Part shown: positions 1-9,811 of the stretch, in pieces
How positions within the stretch are numbered: position 1 is the first letter of the stretch
How the letters are laid out: each line of letters starts with the position of its first letter
Source: Amylibacter sp.
GTDB lineage: Bacteria; Pseudomonadota; Alphaproteobacteria; Rhodobacterales; Rhodobacteraceae
Length of the DNA stretch: 64,000 nucleotides
NCBI GenBank assembly: GCA_021775355.1
Contig: JAJFHZ010000034.1
Span: 124,001-188,000 of the forward strand
Direction: 5' to 3'
Notes under the pieces: model-generated
The model's input: the letters and a program-made list of their open reading frames with translations, nothing else
The model's database searches: none
Told to the model about the DNA's origin: nothing
Position numbers and translations under genes: made by a program

Positions 1-1053
1 ACGGGCTGTTCGCCGGAGCGGATCAAATCGCATATGGCCAATCAGCATACGTTCGACAAAACCACATTGCAGGCCGTTGGTGGCCCGAATGACGGGGAAT
101 ACTACGGACTGCCGTGGCCTTGTTGGGGTACCGCAGAGATGGGGCACCCCGGAACACCAAACCTTTATGACATGTCCAAGAAAGTGTCTGAAGGCGGGTT
201 GACTTTCCGCGCCCGTTTCGGTGTGGAACGTGAAGGAACCAATCTACTGGCAGAAGGTGTTTATTCCAAAGGATCTGAAATTCAGGACGGTTATCCTGAG
301 TTTACCATGGCCATGCTCAAAGAGCTTGGTTGGGATGGTGATCTGACGGCAGACGAACGTGCTGCAATAGACGCCGTTGCAGGTGACAAGACCAACTGGA
401 AAACCGACCTTTCAGGTGGTATCCAGCGGGTTGCGATCAGTCACGAATGTGCGCCATTTGGCAATGCCAAGGCCCGTGCGGTTGTTTGGACGTTCCCTGA
501 TCCGGTTCCTGTTCACCGTGAGCCACTATATACCAACCGTCGCGATCTGGTTGCAGATTATCCAACATATGATGATAAACAGGCTTACCGCCTGCCGACA
601 TTATATGCCTCTATCCAGAAGCAGGACTTCTCGAAAGACTATCCGATGATCCTGACTACAGGACGGCTGGTTGAATATGAAGGTGGTGGTGACGAAAGTC
701 GTTCAAACCCTTGGCTGGCAGAATTGCAACAAGACATGTTTGTCGAGATCAACATACGCGATGCCAATAATTTAGGTGTACGTGATGGCGAACAGGTCTG
801 GGTTGAAGGTGCCGAAGGGTCCAAGATCAAAGTCATGGCTATGGTCACGGAACGTGTCGGTGCCGGTGTGGCATTCTTACCGTTCCACTTCGGTGGGCAT
901 ATGGAAGGCCGGGACATGGGGGAAAACTACCCCGATGGCGCAGCCCCCTATGTCTTGGGCGAAGCCGCAAATACTGCAATGACCTATGGTTATGACAGTG
1001 TAACGCAAATGCAAGAGAGCAAAGTATCTCTTTGCAAAATCTCAGTAGCTTAA
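1..1053 (+). CDS. fdhA: Formate dehydrogenase alpha subunit, 3' part (cut by window edge)
   Basis: The frame is open from base 1, so this is the C-terminal 350 residues of a longer gene; the first internal Met (base 34) is not the real start. The stretch around residues 40-60 (PWPCWGTAEMGHPGTPNLYD) and the terminal molybdopterin-dinucleotide-binding domain (from TTGRLVEYEGGGDESRSNPW to the end) match Fdh3-type formate dehydrogenase catalytic subunits. These oxidise formate to CO2 at a Mo- or W-bis-pterin centre, usually in the periplasm. The next two genes encode its Fe-S and cytochrome b partners, which supports the assignment. The selenocysteine/cysteine active site lies outside the window, so the metal and active-site residue cannot be read here. 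Confidence 0.93.
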   Translation, partial: TGCSPERIKSHMANQHTFDKTTLQAVGGPNDGEYYGLPWPCWGTAEMGHPGTPNLYDMSKKVSEGGLTFRARFGVEREGTNLLAEGVYSKGSEIQDGYPEFTMAMLKELGWDGDLTADERAAIDAVAGDKTNWKTDLSGGIQRVAISHECAPFGNAKARAVVWTFPDPVPVHREPLYTNRRDLVADYPTYDDKQAYRLPTLYASIQKQDFSKDYPMILTTGRLVEYEGGGDESRSNPWLAELQQDMFVEINIRDANNLGVRDGEQVWVEGAEGSKIKVMAMVTERVGAGVAFLPFHFGGHMEGRDMGENYPDGAAPYVLGEAANTAMTYGYDSVTQMQESKVSLCKISVA

Positions 1054-1066
1054 GGAGGGCTGAAAA

Positions 1067-1663
1067 ATGGCAAGAGTTAAGTTTCTATGTGATGCTGAAC
1101 GTTGCATTGAATGTAATGCCTGTGTGACGGCGTGTAAGAATGAACACGAGGTGCCTTGGGGCATCAACCGGCGCAAAGTTGTTACAATAAACGACGGCAA
1201 ACCGGGCGAACGGTCGATCTCGATCGCCTGTATGCATTGCTCGGATGCACCTTGTATGGCTGTATGTCCTGTGGACTGCTTCTATCAATCCGAAGACGGG
1301 ATTGTGTTGCACTCCAAGGATTTGTGTATCGGTTGCGGATATTGCTTCTACGCATGCCCGTTTGGTGCACCGCAGTATCCACAAGCCGGCAACTTCGGCA
1401 GTCGGGGCAAAATGGACAAATGTACATTCTGCGCAGGCGGACCGGAAGAAACCGGTTCACAAGCCGAGTTCCAGAAGTATGGGCGCAACCGTATTGCAGA
1501 AGGCAAACTGCCGATCTGTGCGGAAATGTGTTCAACCAAGGCACTTCTGGCCGGTGACGGCAATACCGTATCCAACATCTACCGTGAACGTGTGGTTTCA
1601 CGCGGCTTCGGTTCAGGTGCTTGGGGTTGGGGTACAGCATATGGCACCAAAAACGGTGGCTGA
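1067..1663 (+). CDS. fdh3B: Formate dehydrogenase Fe-S (beta) subunit
   Basis: This 198-residue ferredoxin-like electron-transfer subunit starts 13 bases after fdhA, behind a near-perfect ribosome site (aaggagg). Sixteen cysteines form four groups: C13/16/19/23, C55/58/63/67, C87/90/93/97 and C119/122/151/155, as expected for four [4Fe-4S] clusters. It should carry electrons from the catalytic subunit to the membrane cytochrome b subunit encoded next. There is no signal peptide, which in this family fits co-export with a Tat-signal-bearing alpha subunit (inference, because that N-terminus is outside the window). Confidence 0.95.
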   Translation: MARVKFLCDAERCIECNACVTACKNEHEVPWGINRRKVVTINDGKPGERSISIACMHCSDAPCMAVCPVDCFYQSEDGIVLHSKDLCIGCGYCFYACPFGAPQYPQAGNFGSRGKMDKCTFCAGGPEETGSQAEFQKYGRNRIAEGKLPICAEMCSTKALLAGDGNTVSNIYRERVVSRGFGSGAWGWGTAYGTKNGG

Positions 1664-1706
1664 TTAGATACAGGCTGTGGGTCTTCCATGGGCCCATGCC
1701 CTACTA

Positions 1707-1734
1707 GTGGGGCGGTGATTAATCGTCGCCCCAC
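1707..1734 (+). other. Intercistronic hairpin between fdh3B and the gamma subunit gene
   Basis: An 8-bp inverted repeat (gtggggcg / cgccccac) with a 12-base loop lies in the 99-base gap. No T-run follows, so it does not look like an intrinsic terminator. It may instead stabilise or process the fdhAB mRNA and set subunit ratios (inference). A second palindrome, ccatgggcccatg, sits just upstream at about 1687-1699. Confidence 0.5.
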
Positions 1735-1762
1735 ATAACACATATTTTACGGGTGCGAACAG

Positions 1763-2953
1763 ATGATTAGACGGATATTCATTTCAGTTTTTATCGCTAC
1801 TTTCATGTGCATGACATCAACATTTGCGCAAGACAGTTCAACAGATGTTCGGGCCGCAACGGGTGGTGCGCAAACGCTTGAGGATATTCTGGCACGCCAA
1901 CAAGGTCAGAAAATTGACAGTGAATTTCGCGAATTCGCTACAGGCGAAGGCAACACTGCCGCTGCAATCGCATCACAACTGGGTACATTGGGCGGCACTT
2001 CAGACGCCGAGGTTTTCCGTGCATTGCGTTATGGTACGGCCGATGTGAAGGTCTCGTCAAAAGGCCCTGCCGCAACAGTGATTATTCAGGACGGCGGCAT
2101 GCGCTGGTTAAAATTCCGCAATGGACCGTTGAAAAACATTGGTGGCTATCTGCTGCTGGGAACAATTATATTTCTGGCATTATTCTATGTCTACAGAGGC
2201 AGGATAATGATTGAAGGTGAGAAAACTGGCGTCAAAATCTTGCGTTTCAAACTGATTGAACGCTTCGGTCATTGGCTGATGGCAGGCTCATTTATAATCC
2301 TAGCACTCACGGGGCTTATTTCACTGTTCGGCCGTTTCGGCCTGATCCCGATTATCGGCAAAAGCGCATATGCTGCAATCGCTGGCATTGGCATCTTTGT
2401 TCACAACTGGACAAGCTGGGCCTTTATGGTTGGGCTTGTTCTGGTCTTTGTCATGTGGGTTATTGATAATATCCCCAAAAGACACGATCTGAAATGGATC
2501 GCACAGGCAGGTGGGCTGTTCAGTGAAGGTGTGCATCCACCATCGACAAAGTTCAATGCAGGCCAAAAGCTGATATTTTGGATTGTTATCTTGTTTGGGG
2601 TTACTATCTCGGTCTCCGGTTTGTCCTTGTTATTTCCGTTCCAAATTACATTGTTCGCACCAACTTTCGAGTTTCTGAATGCGACAGGAATTTCAGGTAT
2701 ACTGGGCTTGGGCGAATTGACGACAGCACTGGCACCGCATGAAGAAATGCAACTTGCACAAACTTGGCACGCCATTGTCGCCTTTGGTTTCATAGCCGTC
2801 ATATTTGCACATATCTACATTGGCTCTGTTGGTATGGAAGGTGCAATAGATGCGATGAAATCGGGTGAAGTAGAAGAGCAATGGGCCAAAGAACACCACG
2901 GGTTATGGGTGGATGAAGTCAAGCAAAAAGCAAGTGCGACACCTGCGGAATAG
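1763..2953 (+). CDS. fdhC: Formate dehydrogenase gamma subunit (cytochrome b556)
   Basis: This 396-residue protein has a signal peptide (MIRRIFISVFIATFMCMTSTFAQ), about 110 periplasmic residues, and then a membrane domain of several hydrophobic spans. The first span follows residue 120, and further spans begin near FGHWLMAGSFII, HNWTSWAFMVGLV and HAIVAFGFIAVIFAH. The histidines in those spans are the usual haem b ligands. It anchors the FdhAB dimer and passes electrons to quinone. The N-terminal soluble extension is typical of alphaproteobacterial gamma subunits. It follows fdh3B by 99 bases, with an intervening hairpin, and precedes tupA by 12 bases, so the operon very likely continues. Confidence 0.93.
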   Translation: MIRRIFISVFIATFMCMTSTFAQDSSTDVRAATGGAQTLEDILARQQGQKIDSEFREFATGEGNTAAAIASQLGTLGGTSDAEVFRALRYGTADVKVSSKGPAATVIIQDGGMRWLKFRNGPLKNIGGYLLLGTIIFLALFYVYRGRIMIEGEKTGVKILRFKLIERFGHWLMAGSFIILALTGLISLFGRFGLIPIIGKSAYAAIAGIGIFVHNWTSWAFMVGLVLVFVMWVIDNIPKRHDLKWIAQAGGLFSEGVHPPSTKFNAGQKLIFWIVILFGVTISVSGLSLLFPFQITLFAPTFEFLNATGISGILGLGELTTALAPHEEMQLAQTWHAIVAFGFIAVIFAHIYIGSVGMEGAIDAMKSGEVEEQWAKEHHGLWVDEVKQKASATPAE

Positions 2954-2965
2954 GATTGTTGAATA

Positions 2966-3790
2966 ATGAACAAACGTATTTTACTGCTGGCCTGCCTATT
3001 AGCGCCCCTGCTATTTGGTACTGTAGGATATGCAGGCGAGCAACGTATATTGGTGCAATCGACAACCTCAACCCAAAATTCCGGCCTTTATGATTACCTG
3101 CTACCGCAGTTTGAAGCGGAAACCGGCCAACAAGTTGCTGTCGTTGCCGTGGGTACGGGGCAGGCGATCAAGAATGCGATGAACGGGGATGCGGATGTGT
3201 TGCTGGTTCATGCTATGCAGTCAGAGTTGAAGTTTGTTGATCAAGGGTACGGGATAGAACGGTTTGACGTGATGTACAACGATTTCGTCCTGATAGGCCC
3301 GAAAGATGATCCGGCTAAGATCGCACAAATAAAAACCGTGAATGAAGCCCTAAGTGCACTGCAAGATACCAAACAACGGTTTATTTCACGCGGTGACGAT
3401 AGCGGTACGCATAAAAAGGAATTACGCTTGTGGAAGGCGGCCAATCTGCAACCTGCGGGACAATGGTATCTGGAAACCGGATCAGGCATGGGGGCCACCA
3501 TTCGCATGGCGGTTGAGATGGGCGGGTACACATTAACCGACCGCGCCACATGGATTGCGTTCAACGCCAAAGAAGACCACCGCGTATTACTAAGCGGCCA
3601 GACAGAGCTGTTCAATCAATATGGTGTTATTGCAGTGAGCCCTGTCAAACACCCGCATGTGAACAGCTCCGGTGCGCAAGTCTTTATCGACTGGCTTCTT
3701 AGCCCGCATGGTCAGCAACTGATCGCTGAATTTAAAGTGCAGGGGCAGCAATTGTTCTTCCCGAATGCACAAAAAACGGCGGCAAATTAG
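2966..3790 (+). CDS. tupA: Tungstate-binding periplasmic protein (TupA-like)
   Basis: The 274-residue protein has a cleavable signal peptide (about residues 1-23). The mature protein begins with the oxyanion-binding motif QSTTSTQNSGLYDYLLPQFE, typical of TupA tungstate-binding proteins, followed by GTGQAIKNAMNGDADVLLVH and the conserved YNDFVLIGP. Family knowledge: TupA feeds the TupBC ABC importer with high selectivity for tungstate over molybdate. It starts 12 bases after the formate dehydrogenase gamma gene and so is probably co-transcribed. No TupB or TupC gene follows; the next gene (hemC) is on the opposite strand. The partner permease must be elsewhere or replaced. A related sulfate- or molybdate-binding role is less likely given the motif. 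Confidence 0.85.
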   Translation: MNKRILLLACLLAPLLFGTVGYAGEQRILVQSTTSTQNSGLYDYLLPQFEAETGQQVAVVAVGTGQAIKNAMNGDADVLLVHAMQSELKFVDQGYGIERFDVMYNDFVLIGPKDDPAKIAQIKTVNEALSALQDTKQRFISRGDDSGTHKKELRLWKAANLQPAGQWYLETGSGMGATIRMAVEMGGYTLTDRATWIAFNAKEDHRVLLSGQTELFNQYGVIAVSPVKHPHVNSSGAQVFIDWLLSPHGQQLIAEFKVQGQQLFFPNAQKTAAN

Positions 3791-4704
3791 AAAAAATTCC
3801 CACCCGATTTTTCCAACAACGTGGCAGCTAGTTTTTGCCCTAGGGCGGGGCCGTCCGTTGCAGGGCCGCTGATTTCACCACTGACTTGTTCAGAGCCGTC
3901 TGTACGCAGGATTTGACCGCGAAGCGTTAGATTGTTTTTGTCCAACGTTGCCAGCCCTGCAATCGGTGTTTGGCAAGAGCCATCCAACGCCTTCAGAAAT
4001 GCCCGTTCCGCAGCTAACCGTGTGGCGGTGTCCGTATCCGCAATAGCGGACAGCATGGCGTGTATTTCTGCGTTATCCGCGCGCCGTTCAATTCCGATTG
4101 CCCCTTGGGCCACGGCGGGCAAAATCTCATCCACAGCAACGGCCGATTGGGCTATATTCGCATTGCCCAAACGGTTCAGGCCGGCCATTGCCAAAAACGT
4201 GGCATCTGCCACACCTTCATCCAGTTTGCGCAGGCGTGTTTGTACATTGCCGCGAAATTCCACCACTTCAATGTCTGGCCGCATGTGCAGGATTTGCGCC
4301 CGCCGCCGCAGGCTGCTGGAGCCAAGTTTAGCGCCCTTCGGCAGATCGCTAATGGATGTGTATTTCAGTGATACAAAAGCATCGCGCACATCTTCGCGCG
4401 GCAGGTAGCAATCCAACACCAAACCATCCGGTTGTTCGACCGGCATATCCTTCATCGAATGTACTGCCAGATCAATATGGCCTGCCAGCAATGCATCTTC
4501 GATTTCCTTTGTAAACAACCCTTTACCGCCAATTTCACCCAACGGGCGGTCCTGTACACGGTCGCCTGTGGTTTTAATCACAACGACTTCAAAACGGGCT
4601 TCATCCAACCCATGTGCCGCCATCAAACGATTGCGGGTTTCATAGGCTTGCGCTAGGGCTAAAGGCGAGCCGCGTGTGCCGATTTTGATGATAGGTTGCG
4701 TCAT
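3787..4704 (-). CDS. hemC: Hydroxymethylbilane synthase (porphobilinogen deaminase)
   Basis: The 305-residue enzyme joins four porphobilinogens into hydroxymethylbilane in tetrapyrrole synthesis. Visible signatures are the N-terminal IKIGTRGSPLALAQ, the mid-protein SSLRRRAQILHMRPDIEV, and the cofactor-attachment cysteine in LDGSCQTPIAG. I start at the ATG at 4704 (MTQPIIKIG) because the upstream in-frame Met adds 13 residues with no homology. Its stop codon overlaps that of tupA by four bases (ttag). hemE diverges from an 87-base spacer, so the two haem genes may share control. Confidence 0.96.
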   Translation of the reverse strand: MTQPIIKIGTRGSPLALAQAYETRNRLMAAHGLDEARFEVVVIKTTGDRVQDRPLGEIGGKGLFTKEIEDALLAGHIDLAVHSMKDMPVEQPDGLVLDCYLPREDVRDAFVSLKYTSISDLPKGAKLGSSSLRRRAQILHMRPDIEVVEFRGNVQTRLRKLDEGVADATFLAMAGLNRLGNANIAQSAVAVDEILPAVAQGAIGIERRADNAEIHAMLSAIADTDTATRLAAERAFLKALDGSCQTPIAGLATLDKNNLTLRGQILRTDGSEQVSGEISGPATDGPALGQKLAATLLEKSGGNFF

Positions 4705-4791
4705 AGTTTCTCTTTTACGTGAAAGTATTGATTTCATCTCCACATATCATCCGAAACTTGGTAATGCGAGTGCGAATGAAGGATAGATACT

Positions 4792-5826
4792 GTGACACAA
4801 AGCACCAAAACGATACTGCGCGCCCTGAACGGCGAGACCTTACCAACCCCACCCGTATGGATGATGCGCCAAGCGGGGCGGTATTTGCCTGAGTATAAAG
4901 CCACACGGGCGCAAGCCGGGGATTTTCTGTCGCTTTGTTACAATCCCGATCTGGCGGCAGAAGTGACTTTGCAACCGATCCGCCGCTACGGGTTTGATGC
5001 TGCCATCCTGTTCGCCGACATCTTGCTGGTGCCGCAAGCTTTGGGGGCTGATCTGTGGTTTGTGACGGGTGAGGGGCCGCGCCTATCCACAATTACTTCG
5101 GCTGATGATCTGGGCAAGCTTGGCCCGGCGGATGATATCCACGAAACTCTTGCCCCAATTTATCAAACGGTGCGCAACCTGTCGGCCGCCTTACCCAAAG
5201 AGACGACTTTAATAGGGTTTGCCGGCGCGCCTTGGACAGTTGCGACCTATATGATTGCTGGGCGCGGTACGCCTGATCAGGGGCCGGCACATGCGTTAAT
5301 GCGCGAAAACCAACCCGTATTTGACGCACTGATGGATCGCATCACCGATGCGACAATCCTGTATTTAGCGGAACAGATTAAAGCGGGTGCCGAAGTGGTA
5401 AAACTTTTTGACAGTTGGGCAGGGTCATTGGGCGCTGATGCCTTTGATCGTTATTGCACCGCACCGCATATCAAGATTGTCACGGCGCTAAAAACCCAAT
5501 TCCCCGAAGTGAAAATTATCGGCTTTCCACGTGGGGCAGATCAAAAATATATTGATTATGTCGATCAGGTCGCTGTGGATTGTGTGGCTGTTGATACTGC
5601 TGTCAGTTCAAATTGGGCGGCAGAAAATCTACAGCCCAAGATGTGTGTGCAAGGTAATCTGGATCAATCTTTATTGGTCACGGGTGGTGAAAAGCTGATC
5701 GCGGAAACCAAACGTGTGGTTTCCGCTTTTAAAAATGGCCCACATATTTTCAATCTGGGGCATGGCATCACACCTGATGCATCTCCGGATAATGTAAGCC
5801 AAATGATTGCGGCTATTCGGGGTTAA
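4792..5826 (+). CDS. hemE: Uroporphyrinogen decarboxylase
   Basis: This 344-residue cytosolic enzyme removes four carboxyl groups from uroporphyrinogen III to give coproporphyrinogen III. Both family signatures are present: [19 protein letters not shown] near the N-terminus and [18 protein letters not shown] near residue 145. The gene starts with GTG, supported by an upstream aagga. It is divergent from hemC, and its last 14 bases overlap the end of the convergent GST gene. Confidence 0.97.
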   Translation: MTQSTKTILRALNGETLPTPPVWMMRQAGRYLPEYKATRAQAGDFLSLCYNPDLAAEVTLQPIRRYGFDAAILFADILLVPQALGADLWFVTGEGPRLSTITSADDLGKLGPADDIHETLAPIYQTVRNLSAALPKETTLIGFAGAPWTVATYMIAGRGTPDQGPAHALMRENQPVFDALMDRITDATILYLAEQIKAGAEVVKLFDSWAGSLGADAFDRYCTAPHIKIVTALKTQFPEVKIIGFPRGADQKYIDYVDQVAVDCVAVDTAVSSNWAAENLQPKMCVQGNLDQSLLVTGGEKLIAETKRVVSAFKNGPHIFNLGHGITPDASPDNVSQMIAAIRG

Positions 5827-6448
5827 ATCCGCGTTGCATCAAATCATATGGGTGTTTCCAGCCCTCAAGCCCAGAAATGCGCTCTAACCAAGCGTCGATA
5901 TTCGGCCAGTCCGCGCGATCAAAGCCGTATGGCTCGGGGTAGTACAGATACCCGCAACAGGAAATATCCGCCATTGTTGGGTGATCAGCGGCGACCCAGT
6001 TGCGATCTTTAAGGTGGGTGTCCAACACTGTATAAGCCGCTTTTAAACGGCCTTCTATAAAGGGAAATACCATTGTGGGGCGTTTGTCTTCCGGCAAAAA
6101 GTGCTTCAAGAAACGCAACATACCTGCTTGCGATGACAGTTTATGATTATCCCATAATATCCAGCGCATAACCTCGCGCCGCTCCGCGTCCGTTGCACCG
6201 CCAAATTTGCCTGTTTGCTGTGTGATATAGTCCTGTATCACGCCTGATTGACTGATTTTAACATCACCGTGGATCAAAACTGGCACTTCGCCCATCTCAT
6301 TGATTTCCTTATAGGCATCCGTTCGGGCTTCACCTTTGAAAAAGTCGACGAAAACCGGCTCCCAATCGCAACCGGCCAATTCAAGGGCAAGGGCGGCTTT
6401 ATAGGCGTTACCGGATTCGGCGAAACAATAAAGTTGGTATTCTGACAT
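5813..6448 (-). CDS. Glutathione S-transferase family protein
   Basis: This is a 211-residue soluble protein. The N-terminal thioredoxin-like domain starts [20 protein letters not shown] and contains [22 protein letters not shown], the cis-proline plus Q/E-S glutathione-binding pattern. An all-helical C-terminal domain follows. The start at 6448 is backed by an aaggat site; the open frame upstream looks non-coding. The substrate is not predictable. It is divergent from a LysR regulator, a common arrangement for a regulator and its target. Confidence 0.88.
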   Translation of the reverse strand: MSEYQLYCFAESGNAYKAALALELAGCDWEPVFVDFFKGEARTDAYKEINEMGEVPVLIHGDVKISQSGVIQDYITQQTGKFGGATDAERREVMRWILWDNHKLSSQAGMLRFLKHFLPEDKRPTMVFPFIEGRLKAAYTVLDTHLKDRNWVAADHPTMADISCCGYLYYPEPYGFDRADWPNIDAWLERISGLEGWKHPYDLMQRGFNPE

Positions 6449-6566
6449 GGGGGTATCCTTTTTTCGATTTGCGTAAGTTAAAAAGAGAAAAGGCAAGAAA
6501 GGCAACTTCGATATTGTACCTGTTGGCTGTCTCACTTTATGTTGATGAAAAAGACGGGAATCCAAC

Positions 6567-7436
6567 ATGGATATTGTTCACCTCAAAACCTTTGTCGCAG
6601 TGGTGGAAGAAAAAAGCTTTACCGCCGCTGCCGTCCGTTTGGGTGTGGCTAAATCGGTCTGTTCTCGGCGTGTGTCGGAACTGGAAACCGACCTGTCGGC
6701 GCTTTTGGTAAACCGCACGACGCGTTCGGTCGTACCAACGCAGTCGGGCCTTGATTACTATCAAAGTTGCCTGGATATTTTAGGCCAATTGGAAGATGCA
6801 AATCAGGCGGCAAAAAGTGATGCCAGCGTTGTGGCCGGTCGTCTGAAACTGTCTTTACCAATCGATTATTGTCAGTGTGTTTTACAGCCGAAACTGGAAA
6901 GTTTTGTCAAAACCTATCCTGATACGCAATTGACCCTTGATCTGTCCGATAGTTTCGTTGATCTGGTGTCCGGTGGGTTTGATGCGGTTGTTCGAATTGG
7001 AAAGCTTGCAGATTCAACGCTTTACACACGAAAAATAGGTGAGATGAAGCTTATTTGCTGTGCCTCGCCTGACTATTTGGCAGAAAACGGCACACCAAAA
7101 GATGTTGACGATTTGGCGAACCATCAATGTTTGCTTTATTCGAATTCGGCCACGGGCAGCGAATGGGTATTCAATAAGTATGGGATCGAGATACGCAAAA
7201 GAGTACACGGACGGTTCAGTGCGAATAACGGAACACACCAAAAGGCTTTGGCTTTGAATGGGCATGGTATTGTTTATCTACCAGATTTTATTGCGCATGG
7301 TGCCCTGGAAAATGGTGAATTGGTGCAGGTTTTGGGAAATTATGATCAGATTATATCAGATATTCAGGTTGTGTTTCCCGAAAAGAAAAATATGCGCGCC
7401 GTATTGCGCGCATTTATTGAGCATTTAGCCGATTAA
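6567..7436 (+). CDS. LysR-family transcriptional regulator
   Basis: This 289-residue regulator has the N-terminal winged helix (MDIVHLKTFVAVVEEKSFTA ... VSELETDL) and the periplasmic-binding-protein-like effector domain (about residues 90-285). Family proteins bind DNA as tetramers and respond to a small molecule. The gene is divergent from the GST gene across about 118 bases, so that gene is the most likely target (inference). It ends one base before the stop of the convergent ilvN. Confidence 0.93.
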   Translation: MDIVHLKTFVAVVEEKSFTAAAVRLGVAKSVCSRRVSELETDLSALLVNRTTRSVVPTQSGLDYYQSCLDILGQLEDANQAAKSDASVVAGRLKLSLPIDYCQCVLQPKLESFVKTYPDTQLTLDLSDSFVDLVSGGFDAVVRIGKLADSTLYTRKIGEMKLICCASPDYLAENGTPKDVDDLANHQCLLYSNSATGSEWVFNKYGIEIRKRVHGRFSANNGTHQKALALNGHGIVYLPDFIAHGALENGELVQVLGNYDQIISDIQVVFPEKKNMRAVLRAFIEHLAD

Positions 7437-7437
7437 T

Positions 7438-7998
7438 TTATGTCCCGCGTGCTATTGCCGCCACACCTGTGCGGGCCACATCGCTCAAGCCCAGCGGGCG
7501 CATCATATCGGCGAAGGCATCGATCTTTTCAGGTGTACCCGTCAGTTCAAACACGAAACTTTCCAAGGTGCTGTCGACCACGTTGGCACGGAAAATCTGG
7601 GCTGTACGCAGGGCTTCAACCCGTTTTTCGCCCTTACCATGCACTTTGAACAAGGCCAGTTCGCGTTCAACGGACGGACCTTCGACAGTTAAATCATGCA
7701 CTTCGTAAACCGGCACCATGCGATCCAGTTGTGCTTTGATCTGTTCGATAACAGAGGGTGTTCCTGTGGTGACAATCGTGATGCGCGACCGATTGCCTTC
7801 ATGGTCGACTTCCGCCACTGTCAGGCTTTCGATATTGTAACCTCGGCCCGAAAACAGGCCTATAACGCGGGCCAAAACACCCGCCTCATTATCAACCAGA
7901 ACCGCCAAGGTGTGGGTTTCCTCAGTGTCGCCTATAAAGCTTTTCAGGTCATAAGCGCTGTGGCTTGATGCGCCTTTTTTTAGTTTTACAGCATTCAT
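7438..7998 (-). CDS. ilvN: Acetolactate synthase small (regulatory) subunit
   Basis: The 186-residue regulatory subunit of acetohydroxyacid synthase has an ACT domain (TLAVLVDNEAGVLARVIGLF, GYNIESLTVAEVDHEGNRSR) that binds valine and gives feedback inhibition, followed by the C-terminal activation domain. It lies 33 bases downstream of the catalytic-subunit gene on the same strand, with an aaggaa ribosome site, and is presumably co-transcribed under the attenuator described upstream of ilvI. Confidence 0.96.
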   Translation of the reverse strand: MNAVKLKKGASSHSAYDLKSFIGDTEETHTLAVLVDNEAGVLARVIGLFSGRGYNIESLTVAEVDHEGNRSRITIVTTGTPSVIEQIKAQLDRMVPVYEVHDLTVEGPSVERELALFKVHGKGEKRVEALRTAQIFRANVVDSTLESFVFELTGTPEKIDAFADMMRPLGLSDVARTGVAAIARGT

Positions 7999-8031
7999 TT
8001 GATATTCCTTTTTCTAAGGGATAAGGGCGTT

Positions 8032-9786
8032 CTAAACCAGAACAGCACCGCTATCATCAATCGCATTTTTTGTGTCAGCTTCACCCATCAGCATTTCGTT
8101 ATGGGCTTTGCCTGACGGGATCATCGGGAAGCAGTTTTCATGCTTTTCAATCAGACAGTCAAAAATCACCGGCCCGTCGTAATTGACCATCTCCATGATA
8201 GCATCATCCAGATCCGCAGGATCAGAACAGCGAATGCCCTTGCCGCCGAAAGCTTCGGCTAATTTTACGAAATCGGGCAGGGCTTCTGACCAAGTGTGGG
8301 AATAACGCTCGCCGTGCAGCAATTCCTGCCACTGGCGCACCATGCCCAGACGTTCATTATTCAGGATAAACTGTTTGACGGGCGCACGGTATTGCACGGC
8401 TGTGCCCATTTCCTGCATGTTCATCAGCCAGCTGGCGTCACCTGCGATGTTAATCACCAGACTGTCTGGGTGGGCGATTTGGGTGCCGACCGAAGCAGGC
8501 AACCCATAGCCCATCGTGCCCAATCCCCCCGATGTCATCCAGCGGTTAGGGTCTTCAAAGCCCAGATATTGCGCTGCCCACATTTGGTGCTGGCCCACTT
8601 CTGTGGTGATATAACGATCCATATCCTTGGTCAGGGCCTCCAGACGTTGTAGCGCATATTGCGGTTTTATGATCTTGTCAGAGTTTTTGAAAGCCAGACA
8701 ATCAACCGCACGCCATTCATCGATTTGTGCGTGCCATTTTTTTATCTCGGCGGCTTTGGTTTTGCGTCCGCGAGATTTCCAGATTTTCAGCAAGTCTTCC
8801 AAAACATGGCCGATGTCACCGATAATCGGTACATCTACATGGATCACTTTGTTGATCGATGAAGGATCAATATCGATATGGGCCTTCTTCGATTTCGGGC
8901 TGAACGCGTCAATCCGCCCGGTGATACGATCGTCGAAACGGGCGCCTACACAGATCATCAGATCGCAATCATGCATAGCCAGATTTGCTTCATAAGTACC
9001 GTGCATTCCCAACATACCCAACCAGTTGTTGCCGGATGCAGGGTAAGAACCCAACCCCATTAGGGTCGATGTGATTGGAAAATTAGTGGATTTGACCAGT
9101 TCGCGCAACAAAAGGCTGGCACCTTTGCCGGAATTGATCACACCACCGCCTGTGTAAAATACTGGTTTTTCAGCTTTTTCCATCAAATCGACAAGTGCCG
9201 TAATTGCGTCCTTGTCGCCTTTTACCTGCGGTTTGTAATGCCCCAGATCAGCTTTTGCAGGGGCAACGTATTTACCGTTGGCAAACTGTACGTCCTTGGG
9301 GATGTCAACTAAAACTGGACCAGGGCGACCGCTGGTGGCGACATGAAACGCCTCATGAATGGTGCCCGCCAATTTGTCGGTGTCTTTCACCAGCCAGTTA
9401 TGTTTGGTGCAGGGCCGTGTGATACCAACCGTATCGGCCTCTTGAAACGCATCCGACCCGATCATGAAGCTTGGAACCTGGCCAGTCAGTACTATCATTG
9501 GAATGCTGTCCATCAAGGCATCTGTCATGCCGGTGACCGCATTGGTGGCACCGGGGCCGGAAGTTACTAGTACAACACCCGGTTTACCAGTAGAGCGTGC
9601 ATAACCTTCGGCGGCGTGCGTTGCCCCCTGTTCGTGACGCACCAGAATGTGACGGATGTCATTTTGCTGGAAAATCGCGTCGTAAATCGGAAGTACAGCA
9701 CCGCCCGGATAACCGAATACGGTATCTACGCCCTGATCTTTTAAGGCTTGTACAACAATATCTGCACCGGTCATTTGGCGATTCAT
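8032..9786 (-). CDS. ilvI: Acetolactate synthase large (catalytic) subunit
   Basis: This 584-residue ThDP enzyme condenses pyruvate with pyruvate or 2-ketobutyrate in the first common step of valine, leucine and isoleucine synthesis. Visible features are the ThDP-activating glutamate in VRHEQGATHAAEGYAR, the FAD/central domain, and the ThDP-Mg motif GDASWLMNMQE near residue 450. It starts at ATG 9786 behind a ggag site and is followed by ilvN. A leader peptide and terminator hairpin upstream indicate attenuation control. Confidence 0.97.
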   Translation of the reverse strand: MNRQMTGADIVVQALKDQGVDTVFGYPGGAVLPIYDAIFQQNDIRHILVRHEQGATHAAEGYARSTGKPGVVLVTSGPGATNAVTGMTDALMDSIPMIVLTGQVPSFMIGSDAFQEADTVGITRPCTKHNWLVKDTDKLAGTIHEAFHVATSGRPGPVLVDIPKDVQFANGKYVAPAKADLGHYKPQVKGDKDAITALVDLMEKAEKPVFYTGGGVINSGKGASLLLRELVKSTNFPITSTLMGLGSYPASGNNWLGMLGMHGTYEANLAMHDCDLMICVGARFDDRITGRIDAFSPKSKKAHIDIDPSSINKVIHVDVPIIGDIGHVLEDLLKIWKSRGRKTKAAEIKKWHAQIDEWRAVDCLAFKNSDKIIKPQYALQRLEALTKDMDRYITTEVGQHQMWAAQYLGFEDPNRWMTSGGLGTMGYGLPASVGTQIAHPDSLVINIAGDASWLMNMQEMGTAVQYRAPVKQFILNNERLGMVRQWQELLHGERYSHTWSEALPDFVKLAEAFGGKGIRCSDPADLDDAIMEMVNYDGPVIFDCLIEKHENCFPMIPSGKAHNEMLMGEADTKNAIDDSGAVLV

Positions 9787-9811
9787 AGTCTTTCTCCATA
9801 GGTTCAGTCAT

